Shown here piece by piece: positions 1-8,738 of a DNA stretch of 64,000 nucleotides; the first letter of the stretch is position 1; every line of letters begins with the position of its first letter. The notes beneath the pieces were generated by a model. The model did not search any database. It saw only the letters and a list, made by a program, of their open reading frames with translations, and was not told the DNA's origin. A program made the position numbers and the translations under genes. This DNA is from Acidobacteriota bacterium. Lineage in GTDB: Bacteria; Acidobacteriota; Blastocatellia; Chloracidobacteriales; Chloracidobacteriaceae. The stretch spans positions 1 to 64,000 of the forward strand of contig JACQXX010000107.1 in the NCBI GenBank assembly GCA_016208495.1, written 5' to 3'.

Positions 1-996
1 CTCAACATCAATCAGGCGTGGATTCCCGGCTTCGGTGGTTCCCGGCAGCGTCACCCGCATCAGCAGGTCTTTGCCCGACACCTGGACATTGTACTGGATC
101 TGGATTTCCCGCCCGAGCGTGTCAATGATTTTCGTCAGAATCGAGGAATTGGGTTTGTATTCATAGCGGATGACATTGCCGTTCCGGTCCTGCTGTTTCA
201 CAACCCGGTTCTGGTCAATCGTGAACCGTGTTCCATCGCGCAGCACCACCGTTCCGCTCAAGAACGGCTGGACACTTCCCGCCCCAAGTTTGGACGCCCG
301 ATCCCGAATCTCAACCGGGTTGCCGTTCCCGTCCTGGCTATAAAATGTCGCGGCTGTGCCATCGGTCGAGACCCAGGTGGCGCCACGCGATAGACCTTCA
401 CAGCCATTGACCAGCAGCGGCGCCCCGTTGGCCACCGTGTCGCGAAATTCATATTCCGTCCCATCCGGTGCGGTGAAGGTGATCGTGGTCAACGTCCAGA
501 CATAGCGCGGAAAATACCCGGCGCCGCCGGCGTTCTGGCACGCCACCGGAATGTCATTCCACCCACTCTGCCGCGCTGATAGCCGCCCGGCATGGAGATT
601 CCAGCCCGGAGCGATCATCGGCACGCCCGTGTCCCAGTCGCGAAACACCGGAACTGAAACCGGATCCAGTTCGGTGCCCGGAGGCGCGCCCTGCGACACG
701 GGTCGTCGTTTCTGTTCCGCCCGCCACAGCTTGGCGTTGTAGGACAGCACCACCGCCGCCGTCATCCCGCCGCGTCCCGACAGCGCTCCCAACGGGAAGC
801 GCATCGAGAGATTGCCGTTATAGAGGTTTACGGTATCGAAAGATCCTCCATCATAGCTCCCCAACGGAGGCACGCCTTTGGCCAGTGAAGACGGCGTCGT
901 CACCGACGATGGCGATACCTGTGCCAGAGCCAATGAAGCATTGAGAATGAAGCATGAAAAAACAAGCAGCAGCGGTAGGAGACGGAAATATTTCAT
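1..996 (-). CDS. RHS/YD-repeat-type secreted protein, N-terminal part (cut by window edge)
   Basis: This open frame runs from an ATG at 996 to the window edge without a stop, giving about 332 codons. The protein starts with a signal peptide (MKYFRLLPLLLVFSCF, then a cleavage-like ALAQ). It continues with a beta-rich region of the kind found ahead of RHS/YD repeats, including the stretches YNGNLSMRFPLG, NGNPVEIRD, QDRNGNVIRYEY and DTLGREIQIQY. The YD-like motifs near the edge suggest the repeat body lies outside the window. RHS proteins form large secreted shells that may carry a C-terminal toxin; whether this one does cannot be seen. No Shine-Dalgarno is visible: the leader just before ATG is a (CCCTGAA)n array. 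Confidence 0.75.
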   Translation of the reverse strand, partial: MKYFRLLPLLLVFSCFILNASLALAQVSPSSVTTPSSLAKGVPPLGSYDGGSFDTVNLYNGNLSMRFPLGALSGRGGMTAAVVLSYNAKLWRAEQKRRPVSQGAPPGTELDPVSVPVFRDWDTGVPMIAPGWNLHAGRLSARQSGWNDIPVACQNAGGAGYFPRYVWTLTTITFTAPDGTEYEFRDTVANGAPLLVNGCEGLSRGATWVSTDGTAATFYSQDGNGNPVEIRDRASKLGAGSVQPFLSGTVVLRDGTRFTIDQNRVVKQQDRNGNVIRYEYKPNSSILTKIIDTLGREIQIQYNVQVSGKDLLMRVTLPGTTEAGNPRLIDVE

Positions 997-1000
997 ATAA

Positions 1001-1033
1001 TCAGGGTTCAGGGTTCAGGGTTCAGGGTTCAGG
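1001..1033. repeat. TTCAGGG heptamer array next to a start codon
   Basis: This array holds about four tandem copies of TTCAGGG (CCCTGAA on the coding strand of the RHS-like gene). It ends 4-5 bases before the ATG at 996 and fills the place of the ribosome binding site. The same word recurs at 19133, 21229, 21314, 22266, 22370 and 63813. Confidence 0.9.
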
Positions 1034-1122
1034 AGTTCAACACCGATACTTGAAATCCGAAGTCAGATGAAAGGCGGGCAACCACCAGTGATGGGGTTTT
1101 CTTCTTCATTCTTCATTCTTCA

Positions 1123-1432
1123 CTCCGTTGCGGAAAGGTCGGTTTTCGCCCGGATGGGCGCCGGACAGTAGCCGGTGGGCAGCCTGCTTTGAGGCGCACC
1201 CACCGGAATGCGGGTCAGGAATGGTTCGCGCCCGGATGGGCGCTGGATCAAAATCCGAAGGTCCCCGGAACTTTCGCCGAAACCTGACCGACGAACGCTT
1301 CCAGCGCCCATCCGGGCGCGAGCGGAATGGGCCATGATCCGGTGGTATGCCCAAAGCGGCAAACCACCGGCTACTTTCCGGCGCCCATCCGGGCGGGAGC
1401 TGTCAAGCCCAAGCGACCTTTCCGCAACGGAG
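1123..1432. mobile_element. MITE-like 310-bp palindromic element, copy 1
   Basis: This is a non-coding element bounded by perfect 19-bp terminal inverted repeats (CTCCGTTGCGGAAAGGTCG at 1123-1141 and its complement at 1414-1432). The inside is a nested palindrome. An outer stem runs from about 1145-1180 to about 1363-1396. Inside it are one hairpin built on CCGGTGGG/CCCACCGG, one on GCGCCCGGATGGGCGCTGGA and its complement, and a third around the conserved CCGGTGGTATGCCCAAAGCGG block at 1339. The element sits inside a TTCATTC heptamer array. The flanks ATTCTTCA at 1115-1122 and 1433-1440 are identical (extendable to 15 bp), although the array makes a target duplication ambiguous. Short ORFs inside it are by-products of the palindrome. 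A second copy lies at 7328-7637. Confidence 0.85.
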
Positions 1433-1454
1433 ATTCTTCATTCTTCATTCGGTT

Positions 1455-1925
1455 TCACGGCGTGACCGTGATGGTGCAGCTTCCCACATCGGCATTGGCC
1501 GGATCAGAGAGTTGATAGGTACCAGCAGTCAAAGTCAGTTCCGCCTTGGCGTCGTTGCCTTCCTGGGGAAGGTCGAGCGGCGAGGAATTCGGTCGTGTCA
1601 ACCGATAGGTCGGGGCCACGAGCGTCCCGGTGCAGGTCTGCACATTCAGAACGCGGGTTCCCGCCGGAACGGTTACTTCGGCTGGTTCAAATCCGAATGG
1701 CGTGGCATAGACCACGATCCAGCCCACCTGTTCGCTTTGAACTTTGGCCGGAAGCGGAGCCACCGGGGTCGGGACCGGAGTGGGCACGGCAACCGACGAC
1801 GTACCGCTTTTTGCCTGGGAACTCCGACCAGTCAACCCGATGCCGACGCCAATCAGCACCAGGAGCACCACCAGCGCCAAAAGAACGGGTTTCCTTCGAT
1901 GGAACAAAGTGTTGGTCAATTTCAT
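1455..1925 (-). CDS. Membrane-anchored cupredoxin-like protein
   Basis: The product has 157 residues. The start chosen is the ATG at 1925, because it gives a basic N-terminus followed by a hydrophobic segment (VLLALVVLLVLIGVGIGL, about residues 13-30); the frame stays open upstream but reads into unlikely sequence. A proline-rich spacer (VPTPVPTPVAPLP) leads to a roughly 90-residue beta domain containing FEPAEVTVPAGTRV and a C-terminal GSCTITVTP, the typical layout of a cupredoxin fold. The His/Met copper ligands of plastocyanin-type proteins are absent, so copper binding is doubtful. The membrane segment predicts an exported domain. Function is unknown. Confidence 0.7.
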   Translation of the reverse strand: MKLTNTLFHRRKPVLLALVVLLVLIGVGIGLTGRSSQAKSGTSSVAVPTPVPTPVAPLPAKVQSEQVGWIVVYATPFGFEPAEVTVPAGTRVLNVQTCTGTLVAPTYRLTRPNSSPLDLPQEGNDAKAELTLTAGTYQLSDPANADVGSCTITVTP

Positions 1926-2273
1926 AAAACAAACCTTGAGTGTATGCAGGTATAAACCAGCCGGAAATGAGTCCTTCGTAAAAGGACAGAGACCTACATC
2001 CATTGAAAAGAGAACCAAAATCTCATTGCAATGCAATGATTTCTGAGGTTCAACCAATATTATTATTCGGCATGGTATGTTAGCGCTTCAAAATAACAAA
2101 GCTCATCAGTGTGAGTCAACTGATAATTCCTGCGGAAGAGATAAAAAAGGAATGGAAAAACAGGCTGCTTTGTGAGAGAAGGTTTTTCAGGGAAGCGTCA
2201 CCGACGAAAAAGAAGAACGAAAAACGAAAAGCGGCGTCAAGTGGGCCGCACTCCACAGGCGTCAAGCCGCCAG

Positions 2274-3491
2274 TCAATCTTTTGTTCCGATTGGCCTCGC
2301 CATATAGCCGGCACGGGCGCGAACTTTGGCGTCAGGTTGGGAAACCGTGACTTTCAGCTTGCGGTAGCCGCCATTGTCAACCGGGTTGGTTGGATAATAC
2401 CCAAGGACATAAATGTGGCGGAGTTCTTCGGCAATGTGGGTGAAAACCGATGACAGCGACCCCATTGATTCATATTGATAGAGGTCGCCGCCGGTGGCCT
2501 GGGCTAAATCATTTAAAAACGTATCTTTTGAATAGTAAGGCCGGGCTGTTTGTGGAATGCGGCCTTGCGGTGGTGTGAATGCGGCAGTCATTGGCCACCG
2601 GGTTGGTGGTGTCCCCTGTGGGCGTCGAGGCCAGGGAAGTGGGAATGGATTGCCTGGAATCGGCAGCGGAAACGGAATCCGGTTGGGTCGTCCAGGGGCG
2701 CCGGTCTGACCTGACCAGTCACTCACCGGATATCGAATCACATAGGTCAACACATCGGATTCGACCACGGCATCAATCGCATCGTGATAGGAAACGCCTT
2801 TGCTTGACGTATCTTCACCATCTGTCAGCAGGATGATGGCTTTGCGACCTTCGATGTTGCGCATGTAGTTGCGCACCGTCTTATACACCGCTTCATAGAG
2901 CTTGGTGCTGCCGCCAGAGCGGGTGCGTTCAATGGCATTTTCCAGAACCTGGCGGTCATCGGTGAAGTCACACATCAGTTCAATCGAACTGGCAAACGTC
3001 ACGACGGCCACTTTGTCGTCATCGCGCATGTGATTTACAAACGCCCGCGCCGCGGTTTGAATGTCCGGAGCGCTCAAGATAGTACTCCCGCTCATATCGA
3101 GCACCAGCGCGACATGGAACGGAACCCGTTCCGAGGCAAAAAACGAAATATCTTGTTCGGTGCCGTCTTCAAACAATTTGAACTGGTCTTTGCGCAAAAA
3201 GGGCAGGTAATAGCCGTTGCTATCGCTGACAACCGCCGGGACGGTAATCAACGTGGCATCAATCTTTAAAACTTCATCATCCTGCAATGCCGGGTCATCT
3301 GCCCCAGCCATGATGACTTCTTCTTTGCGCGGCGGTGCCGGTGAGGAAAGATCCTCGGTGTTGGCTTTGACTGGTGGAGAAGATCGTTTTCTGCCCGACT
3401 GGGCCGAGACTGGAAGACAGAGTGCGGTCAAACATATGACACACACAACCGCAAACAAGACAGACGACACCCATCTGAACTGCGACTTCAT
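2274..3491 (-). CDS. Exported VWFA-domain protein, acidobacterial type
   Basis: The product has 405 residues. The start is the ATG at 3491, which begins a signal peptide (MKSQFRWVSSVLFAVVCVIC ending in PVSAQ); an in-frame extension to 3623 is not signal-like. After a short linker comes the strand LITVPAVVSDSNGYYLPFL and EDGTEQDISFF, typical of the VWFA-related acidobacterial family (TIGR03436-like). The VWA domain follows, with a complete MIDAS start (DMSGST) and LLTDGEDT. A Pro/Arg-rich loop of about 50 residues interrupts the region before the C-terminal GYYPTNP element. The family is secreted and probably mediates metal-dependent protein binding; partners are unknown. The family assignment is one of the better taxonomic clues in the window. 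Confidence 0.85.
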   Translation of the reverse strand: MKSQFRWVSSVLFAVVCVICLTALCLPVSAQSGRKRSSPPVKANTEDLSSPAPPRKEEVIMAGADDPALQDDEVLKIDATLITVPAVVSDSNGYYLPFLRKDQFKLFEDGTEQDISFFASERVPFHVALVLDMSGSTILSAPDIQTAARAFVNHMRDDDKVAVVTFASSIELMCDFTDDRQVLENAIERTRSGGSTKLYEAVYKTVRNYMRNIEGRKAIILLTDGEDTSSKGVSYHDAIDAVVESDVLTYVIRYPVSDWSGQTGAPGRPNRIPFPLPIPGNPFPLPWPRRPQGTPPTRWPMTAAFTPPQGRIPQTARPYYSKDTFLNDLAQATGGDLYQYESMGSLSSVFTHIAEELRHIYVLGYYPTNPVDNGGYRKLKVTVSQPDAKVRARAGYMARPIGTKD

Positions 3492-3717
3492 AAAAAACCC
3501 CGGGGAGTGATGGCGAAAGTGGAAAGGCGAGAGAGACAGGCTGCGGGTCTGATGCGACCTGAATCCAGAAGTGTTGTTTTGGTGGTGTTGAAAAATTGTA
3601 TCGTGTTTGACTTCAGCCGTCACCCAGGTTGGTGAATTCGATCAGAAAATGAAGCTTCTAACTATGTCATGCAGCTCATTGCAATGAAACGAAAAGAAGA
3701 ATATTGGTTATACCGGT

Positions 3718-3760
3718 TTGTAGTCAGTAGTCAGTAGTCAGTAGTCAGTAGTCAGTAGTT
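3718..3760. repeat. GTAGTCA heptamer array
   Basis: About six tandem GTAGTCA units lie directly upstream of the gene remnant at 3773. They mark the point where the homologous coding sequence is lost. Confidence 0.9.
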
Positions 3761-3772
3761 CCATAACTTTAT

Positions 3773-4252
3773 TTGATTGAACTACTTAACTCGGGCACAG
3801 CTTCAGTGGTTGTACCAAATGTGCCGATTACCGCTCCGGTGACAACGGCTCGGGTGCGGGTTGAAGCCGTTGGAAACATCTTTTTTGACATTACCGATAC
3901 CAGTTTCACCCTCAATGTGGGTTCAGGCGGGGATGTCACACCGCCACAAGTCACTGTGTTTTCTCCGAATGGCGGGGAAAAGCTGAAGCCAGGTCGGACG
4001 TATCTTCTCGAATGGGAGGCAATTGATGATATCGGAGTCACCACCCAGGAAATTCGACTTTCTTTGGACGGAGCGGAAACCTTTGATATTTCCATTGCCA
4101 CGGGGTTAGCTGGAACTGTTCAGGAGTTTGAATTTACGCCGCCAGCTTCGCGGGAATATCAAACCAAACAAGCCGTCTTGCGAGTCATTGCCGAAGAGGC
4201 GGCGGGAAATAGCGGTTCGGATGACTCGGACGACTTTTTCAGGATCAAATGA
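3773..4252 (+). pseudogene. C-terminal remnant of a secreted multidomain protein
   Basis: The open frame of 159 codons has no ATG; the first possible start is a TTG at 3773, three codons after a stop. The product begins inside a beta domain: the block ARVRVEAVGNIFFDITDTSF resembles the C-terminal region following the catalytic domain in secreted reprolysin-like and subtilisin-like proteins. It is followed by a second beta domain (VTVFSPNGGEKLKPGRTYLLEW). No signal peptide and no catalytic part is present. The break coincides with the GTAGTCA array, so the 5' part was probably deleted or replaced during array formation. It could also be a short expressed domain protein, but nothing supports that. 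Confidence 0.6.
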
Positions 4253-4381
4253 GAAAACCAGGGCTTGGGGCTGAGGGCAATCGAAGGGATGAGGGATGAA
4301 GGATGAGGGATGAGATAAAGCCAATTTCTTCAGCCCGATAATCTTCAGCCCTCAGCCCCAAGCCCCCAGCCCCCAGCCCTT
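4253..4381 (-). repeat. GGGCTGA/TCAGCCC palindromic repeat element, copy 1
   Basis: Imperfect GGGCTGA-type heptamers form one arm and TCAGCCC-type heptamers the other. The core contains a GGGATGA array and the phrase AAAGCCAATTTCTTCAGCCC. Read on the minus strand it matches the elements at 30617-30771 and 47938-48085. Confidence 0.75.
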
Positions 4382-4385
4382 AGTG

Positions 4386-4880
4386 CTATTTCCGCTGGCG
4401 GGTATTTTGATTGAACTGAGGGACTTTTGTCCCCGCGCCGAGTTTTTCGATTTCCTGGCGCATTTGATCAACTAACCGGTTGCGCAGAGTCAGGCGGGTA
4501 CGAAGCGGGCGGTCACCAGCGCGGTCTTCAATCAGGAGCAGCAGGTGTTGCCAGCCTGATTCCAGATCATCGGCAATGCGCGGAATCTGGCTGATGTCGT
4601 ATGGCACCGCCACGGTTGGCACGCCAAGTCGTCCCAAAACTTGGAGATAGCGTGCTGTTCCCAGGTCCGGGCACGAGAGGCGACGGCTCGCAAGTTTAAG
4701 TTCGATACCAAGTAAGGTGTGGTGAATCTGAACTTTTTCAGGAGAAACTTTGGGGGTTTCAGGCGGGAATAACACAAACTGCCGGGTTCGCTCAGTCAAA
4801 ATCTTTTCGCGATAAATGACTGGGATGGCACGCTCTCCAAGAGCTTGATAAATGTCGGCCTGGAGATCAGTAAGTGTCAT
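4386..4880 (-). CDS. Hypothetical protein
   Basis: The product has 164 residues from an ATG at 4880 and I do not recognise the family. The protein is soluble, with no signal peptide or membrane segment. It starts with a helical MTLTDLQADIYQALGERAI, has a central strand-like region (HHTLLGIELKLASRRL) and ends in a basic Asn/Gln-rich tail. The gene follows the etf pair on the same strand, 72 bp downstream of etfA, so co-transcription is possible. Confidence 0.6.
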   Translation of the reverse strand: MTLTDLQADIYQALGERAIPVIYREKILTERTRQFVLFPPETPKVSPEKVQIHHTLLGIELKLASRRLSCPDLGTARYLQVLGRLGVPTVAVPYDISQIPRIADDLESGWQHLLLLIEDRAGDRPLRTRLTLRNRLVDQMRQEIEKLGAGTKVPQFNQNTRQRK

Positions 4881-4952
4881 GAAAGTGAGGTGAGGAAGTC
4901 AGTACCACCCGTTCAGGCAGGTAGTACTGACTGGTTGGACTGGTCAGAGAAC

Positions 4953-5939
4953 TTACTTTTTGGCGCCGAGCGCTTTGGCCTGTTCGGTTAATCGTGGGAG
5001 AACTTCAAACAGATCGCCCACAATGCCGTAGTCGGCCAGTTTGAAAATCGGCGCATCCGGATCTTTGTTGATCGCCACAATGAACTTGGACGATGACATA
5101 CCCGCCAGATGCTGAATCGCGCCTGAAATCCCGCACGCCACATACAGTTGCGGGCTAACGGTTTTTCCGGTTTGACCTACCTGACGTGAATGATCAACCC
5201 ATCCGGCATCCACCACGGCGCGTGAGGCACCAGCGGCACCGCCCAGGGCATCGGCCAGATTTTGAATCAGGTAGTAGTTTTCCGGTCCTTTAATACCGCG
5301 ACCACCTGAGACCACAATGTTGGCTTCGGTCAATTCGACTTTGCCACCAGCGGCGGCCAAAATATCGGTCACTTTGGCTTGCAAACCATCCACCATCACA
5401 CCGCCGACCGCTTTGACTTCAGCCGTTCGGCTGGTGTCTGGGGCACTGGCTGGGAACACATTTGGCCGCAATGTCATAAAGGCCGTGGCGCTCCGGAACG
5501 CGACTTTGGCAAAAGCTTTCCCGGCATAGACCGGGCGAACCACTGACACCGCGCCGCCTTCGACGTGGATTTCAGTGATGTCCGAAGCCAGTCCGATATT
5601 CAGCCGGGCCGTCACTCGTGGCGCGAGGTCCTTGCACAGCGCCGTGGCTGAAGCCAGCACCACCGCTGGTTGCGCCGTTTGGATCACTTCGGCCAGGACT
5701 TTGGCATAGCCGTCGGTCGAGTAGTTTTTCAGGGCAGCATTGTCGGTCACATAGACCGTATCGGCGCCATAGTGGGCGGCTTCGGTTGCCAGTTCGTTGA
5801 TTCCCGACCCGATCACAAGGGCGCTCACTGACTGGCCCAGTTTGTCTGCCAGGCGGCGGCCTTCTGAAAGGGCCTCATAGCTGGCTTTGCGAATTTTTCC
5901 ATCGCGTTGCTCAATAAACACTAACACTCCGTTTGCCAT
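4953..5939 (-). CDS. etfA: Electron transfer flavoprotein alpha subunit
   Basis: The product has 328 residues, the normal length for EtfA/FixB. EtfA binds FAD and, with EtfB, passes electrons from acyl-CoA and related dehydrogenases to the quinone pool. The N-terminal domain (GVLVFIEQRDGKIRKASYEAL) is followed by the diagnostic C-terminal FAD domain: VVSGGRGIKGPENY, GAAGASRAVVDAGW, QVGQTGKTVSPQLYVACGIS and VAINKDPDAPIF. The ATG at 5939 is preceded by AAAGGAATTGAT, a good ribosome binding site. It starts 22 bp after etfB in the same transcription unit. All the family motifs expected in the FAD region are present, so the protein should be functional. Confidence 0.96.
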   Translation of the reverse strand: MANGVLVFIEQRDGKIRKASYEALSEGRRLADKLGQSVSALVIGSGINELATEAAHYGADTVYVTDNAALKNYSTDGYAKVLAEVIQTAQPAVVLASATALCKDLAPRVTARLNIGLASDITEIHVEGGAVSVVRPVYAGKAFAKVAFRSATAFMTLRPNVFPASAPDTSRTAEVKAVGGVMVDGLQAKVTDILAAAGGKVELTEANIVVSGGRGIKGPENYYLIQNLADALGGAAGASRAVVDAGWVDHSRQVGQTGKTVSPQLYVACGISGAIQHLAGMSSSKFIVAINKDPDAPIFKLADYGIVGDLFEVLPRLTEQAKALGAKK

Positions 5940-5961
5940 ATCAATTCCTTTCCTTTTTCTT

Positions 5962-6747
5962 TTAGAGGACCTTCGCTTCGCCTTGCAGGGCTTGAATCAG
6001 GCCAGTGACCTGTTCGTTGACATCGCCTTCGAGTTTGCGCCCAGCCTGACGGGCCGGAGGCAAATACATGCCAGTGATGTAGGTGGCTGAAGCTGCTTCG
6101 CTGACATCAGCCGCTGAGAGCCCCAGATCCGCGATGGTCTTGGTGGCAAACGGTTTTTTCTTGGCTTGCATGATGGCTGGCAGCTTTGGATAGCGCGGTT
6201 CATTCATGCCTTTGTTGGCGCCGATGACAACTGGCAGCGTTGTTTCAATCACTTCCAGACCGCCTTCGATTTCACGTTCACAGCGCACTTTGCGATCATT
6301 GATCTCAAGCTTGACGACCATGGTCGCCTGTGGCAGGCCCAGTAATTCAGCCACGATGGTGTGAACCTGCTGGTTGTCGCCGCCAACCCCGTGTTTGCCA
6401 AAGAAGATAATATCGGCGTTGACTGACTTGAGGGCGGTAGCCAACGCTTTGCCCACCGCGAGTGGATCGTCGGTGGCCACGCCGTTGCTGCTGACATGGA
6501 TGGCTGAATCGCCGCCGCGAGCCAGACCGTCACGCAGAACCGCCGGCACTTCATCTCCGCCAAGACCAACCACCACCACATCACCGCCTTTGGCTTCTTT
6601 GGTCCGAATCGCCTCTTCCAAGGCATATTCGTCATATGGGCTCATAATGTATTTGATTTCGGATCGGTCGATGGACCGACCATCTGCCGCGATTTTAATG
6701 CGGGTGTCGGTATCCGGCACCGCTTTGAGACATACTGCAATTTTCAA
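5962..6747 (-). CDS. etfB: Electron transfer flavoprotein beta subunit
   Basis: The product has 261 residues. It begins KIAVCLKAVPDTDTRIKI and contains SPYDEYALEEAIR and the family signature region VIETTLPVVIGANKGMNEPR. EtfB forms the heterodimer with EtfA and contributes the AMP-binding half. The start is a TTG at 6747, directly preceded by GGAGGT; no ATG is available nearby. It is the first gene of the etfBA operon, with about 1 kb of gene-free repeat DNA upstream, where the promoter must lie. Confidence 0.96.
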   Translation of the reverse strand: MKIAVCLKAVPDTDTRIKIAADGRSIDRSEIKYIMSPYDEYALEEAIRTKEAKGGDVVVVGLGGDEVPAVLRDGLARGGDSAIHVSSNGVATDDPLAVGKALATALKSVNADIIFFGKHGVGGDNQQVHTIVAELLGLPQATMVVKLEINDRKVRCEREIEGGLEVIETTLPVVIGANKGMNEPRYPKLPAIMQAKKKPFATKTIADLGLSAADVSEAASATYITGMYLPPARQAGRKLEGDVNEQVTGLIQALQGEAKVL

Positions 6748-7327
6748 GGTGACCTCCGAGACTATAAAGAGAAGATTAAGACTGAAAACACAATCACTGA
6801 TTTACCCAGATCGCATACTCGTCAGGATGAAGGGGCAACCACAATTGAGAGGAATGAAGAATGAAGAATGAAGAATGAAGAAAATGATAACTTGTTGCGA
6901 ATCAACAGTATAACCTTTTCATAATTCATAATTCATAATTCATAATTCATTTGAGGGCTGGTAAATCAGGGAATTTTGGGTGATGACTGTCAGACCCCCC
7001 TGGAGTCGGTACTGATGAACCGAATCGAAACCGCTTTGGGGAGGATCCAGGGCTCGAAACAGGACATCAATCAAGAGGATGGAGACAGTTGAAATCACGA
7101 GAAGCTGTGAAAATGGAAGGTTTATCACGTTGTGCGATTGGCTGCAATACAGAGAAGTGGAGAAATGACGAATTGCGTCAAAATGCAGCAAAAAACCCTT
7201 GTTTTCGACCAGAATTGCGTTCAGTTTGAGCGACCATCAGCCCACACCAGGGCATACTGTCGAGGACAAAACAGCGTGGCTGTCATATCGTGTCCTCCTG
7301 AGGTGAATGATCTGGAAAAGAAACTCT
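6748..7327. other. Gene-free stretch with heptamer arrays
   Basis: The stretch holds a GAATGAA array at about 6848-6880 and an AATTCAT array at about 6919-6952. The remainder, up to the palindromic element at 7328, shows no gene I can defend; the frame at 6940-7191 on the minus strand resembles nothing. The etfBA promoter should be close to 6750-6800 but no convincing -35/-10 pair was found. Confidence 0.5.
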
Positions 7328-7637
7328 CTCCGTTGCGGAAAGGTCGGATTTCGCCCGGAGGGCGCCGGAAAGTAGCCGGTGTGGAAGCCGGCTTTGCGGC
7401 GCACCCACCGGAATACGGACCGCCAACGGTTCGCGCCCGGATGGGCGCTGGAAGCTTTCATCAGCAAAGTTTCGGTAACCGTTCCATCGTGCCTGGGGTT
7501 TTGATCCAGCGCCCATCCGGGCGCGAGGGAAATGAGCACGAATCCCGGTGGTATGCCCAAAGCGGCAAACCACCGGCTACTATCCAGCGCCCTCCGGGCG
7601 GTGATTGTCAAACTCAAGTGACCTTTCCGCAACGGAG
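7328..7637. mobile_element. MITE-like 310-bp palindromic element, copy 2, with 11-bp target duplication
   Basis: It has the same length and layout as 1123-1432. Its 18-bp terminal inverted repeats (CTCCGTTGCGGAAAGGTC) lie at 7328-7345 and 7620-7637. It is flanked by perfect 11-bp direct repeats, AAAGAAACTCT at 7317-7327 and 7638-7648, the signature of transposition. Against copy 1 the outer stem has lost one base in the left arm (GATGGGCGC to GAGGGCGC) and the matching base in the right arm, which preserves pairing. There is no transposase inside, so it must be mobilised in trans. Confidence 0.88.
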
Positions 7638-7799
7638 AAAGAAACTCTATCCAAACTTTACCAGTTTGGGATTACTTGCTCAGCTTCGCAGGTATTATAC
7701 CATTTTGGAACGGAGTCCTCGTATTAGAAAATAGTCAAGTTATTCATTCAAATGAAGTTCGCGAACTACTGACTACGAACTACTGACCACAAACTGGTA

Positions 7800-8627
7800 T
7801 TATATCTGCCCTGGATCAATACCGAGTTCTTTGAGTTTGGCAGTGAGTTTTTCCAATTGCTGGAGTGCCGCTTCTTTTTCAGTCTTTTCTTGAGTCATCT
7901 GATGCAAAACCGCTTCTTTTTCAGCTTTCGCCTGGGCCGCTTCAGCTTTTGCCTGGGCCGCCTGTTCGTTCGAAGTTGGAATCCAGGTGCCTTCTTTATC
8001 AAACCAGCGCAGCCACAATCGTTGCTTGCCGTCATAACTGCCTTGCCAGAGACCTAACCCAAGTTCGATTGATGGAATCCAAAGCTTTTTTTCTTCGGAT
8101 GAAATGGTCTGATAGCGGTCACCAGACAACTGGAAAAAGTGTAGCTCACCTGTATCACCATTCAATGCAACATAGTACGGAACTCTTAAAAAACGCTCAT
8201 ACACTTCCCATTTGGTTGGAACGCCCTCAACATCACGCAATATCTGGCCCAGGTCTTCTTTTTGTGTTCCCGGTGAGAGTAATTCCACAATGACCAGTGG
8301 ACTGACGCCCTCCTGCCAGACCACATAACTGTTGCGCATGACCTGTCCGTCATACAGCCGAGGCACGCCAACTACGCCAAACCAGTCAGGACGCTTATAT
8401 CGAAGTGGATACCTGACGTCATAGTACAAATTGAGATCCATCGCGGAAAAAACTTCATCCGGTGGAATGCAGGGCGGGCGAAACGTTTCTTTGAGGAAAA
8501 GGGCCTGGATTCCATGAAATTCGTCTGGCATGCCTGGTTCTCCGATGGTTTCACTGGGCAGATCATACATTGTGGGCAATGTCTCACGCGGTGAACGTGG
8601 CGGTGAATCCTTCAAATACATTGACAT
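7800..8627 (-). CDS. Uma2-family (DUF820) PD-(D/E)XK nuclease-like protein with coiled-coil tail
   Basis: The product has 275 residues from the ATG at 8627, chosen because AAAGGTG lies 9-10 bases upstream; an ATG at 8672 would add 15 residues. The family belongs to the restriction-endonuclease fold and occurs in many copies in cyanobacteria and related genomes; its role is unproved. Visible landmarks are KRPDW near residue 80 and PLVIVELLSPGTQKEDLG near residue 115, which hold the acidic residues of the active site. A sugar-like ELHFFQLSGDRY beta region follows, then a C-terminal coiled coil rich in AQAKAEAAQAKAEKEA repeats. It lies downstream of the two CHAT genes on the same strand, 111 bp apart. 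Confidence 0.85.
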   Translation of the reverse strand: MSMYLKDSPPRSPRETLPTMYDLPSETIGEPGMPDEFHGIQALFLKETFRPPCIPPDEVFSAMDLNLYYDVRYPLRYKRPDWFGVVGVPRLYDGQVMRNSYVVWQEGVSPLVIVELLSPGTQKEDLGQILRDVEGVPTKWEVYERFLRVPYYVALNGDTGELHFFQLSGDRYQTISSEEKKLWIPSIELGLGLWQGSYDGKQRLWLRWFDKEGTWIPTSNEQAAQAKAEAAQAKAEKEAVLHQMTQEKTEKEAALQQLEKLTAKLKELGIDPGQI

Positions 8628-8738
8628 AGCGTATTTCACCTTTCTGAAAACCTTGGCTCCAGAATAAGCCAAAACGGGGCGAAATCCCAGGCCCGAATCT
8701 TCCAGCCATCAGCCCCAGACCCAAATGCTTCAGCCCGG

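Noticed and set aside
1001-1033. Telomere-like repeat marking a chromosome end
   Set aside because: The same word occurs at several internal sites in both orientations, so it is a dispersed intergenic repeat.
1106-1465. Overlapping ORFs of 62-202 codons on both strands
   Set aside because: They are by-products of the palindromic element; their protein strings (for example RPSGRE) mirror the inverted repeats in all frames.
6940-7191. 83-codon minus-strand ORF
   Set aside because: It has no recognisable domain, lies partly in an AATTCAT array, and has no credible ribosome binding site.
7132-7734. 200-codon plus-strand ORF and overlapping minus-strand ORFs
   Set aside because: They run through the second palindromic element and translate its stems; there is no protein-like domain or ribosome binding site.
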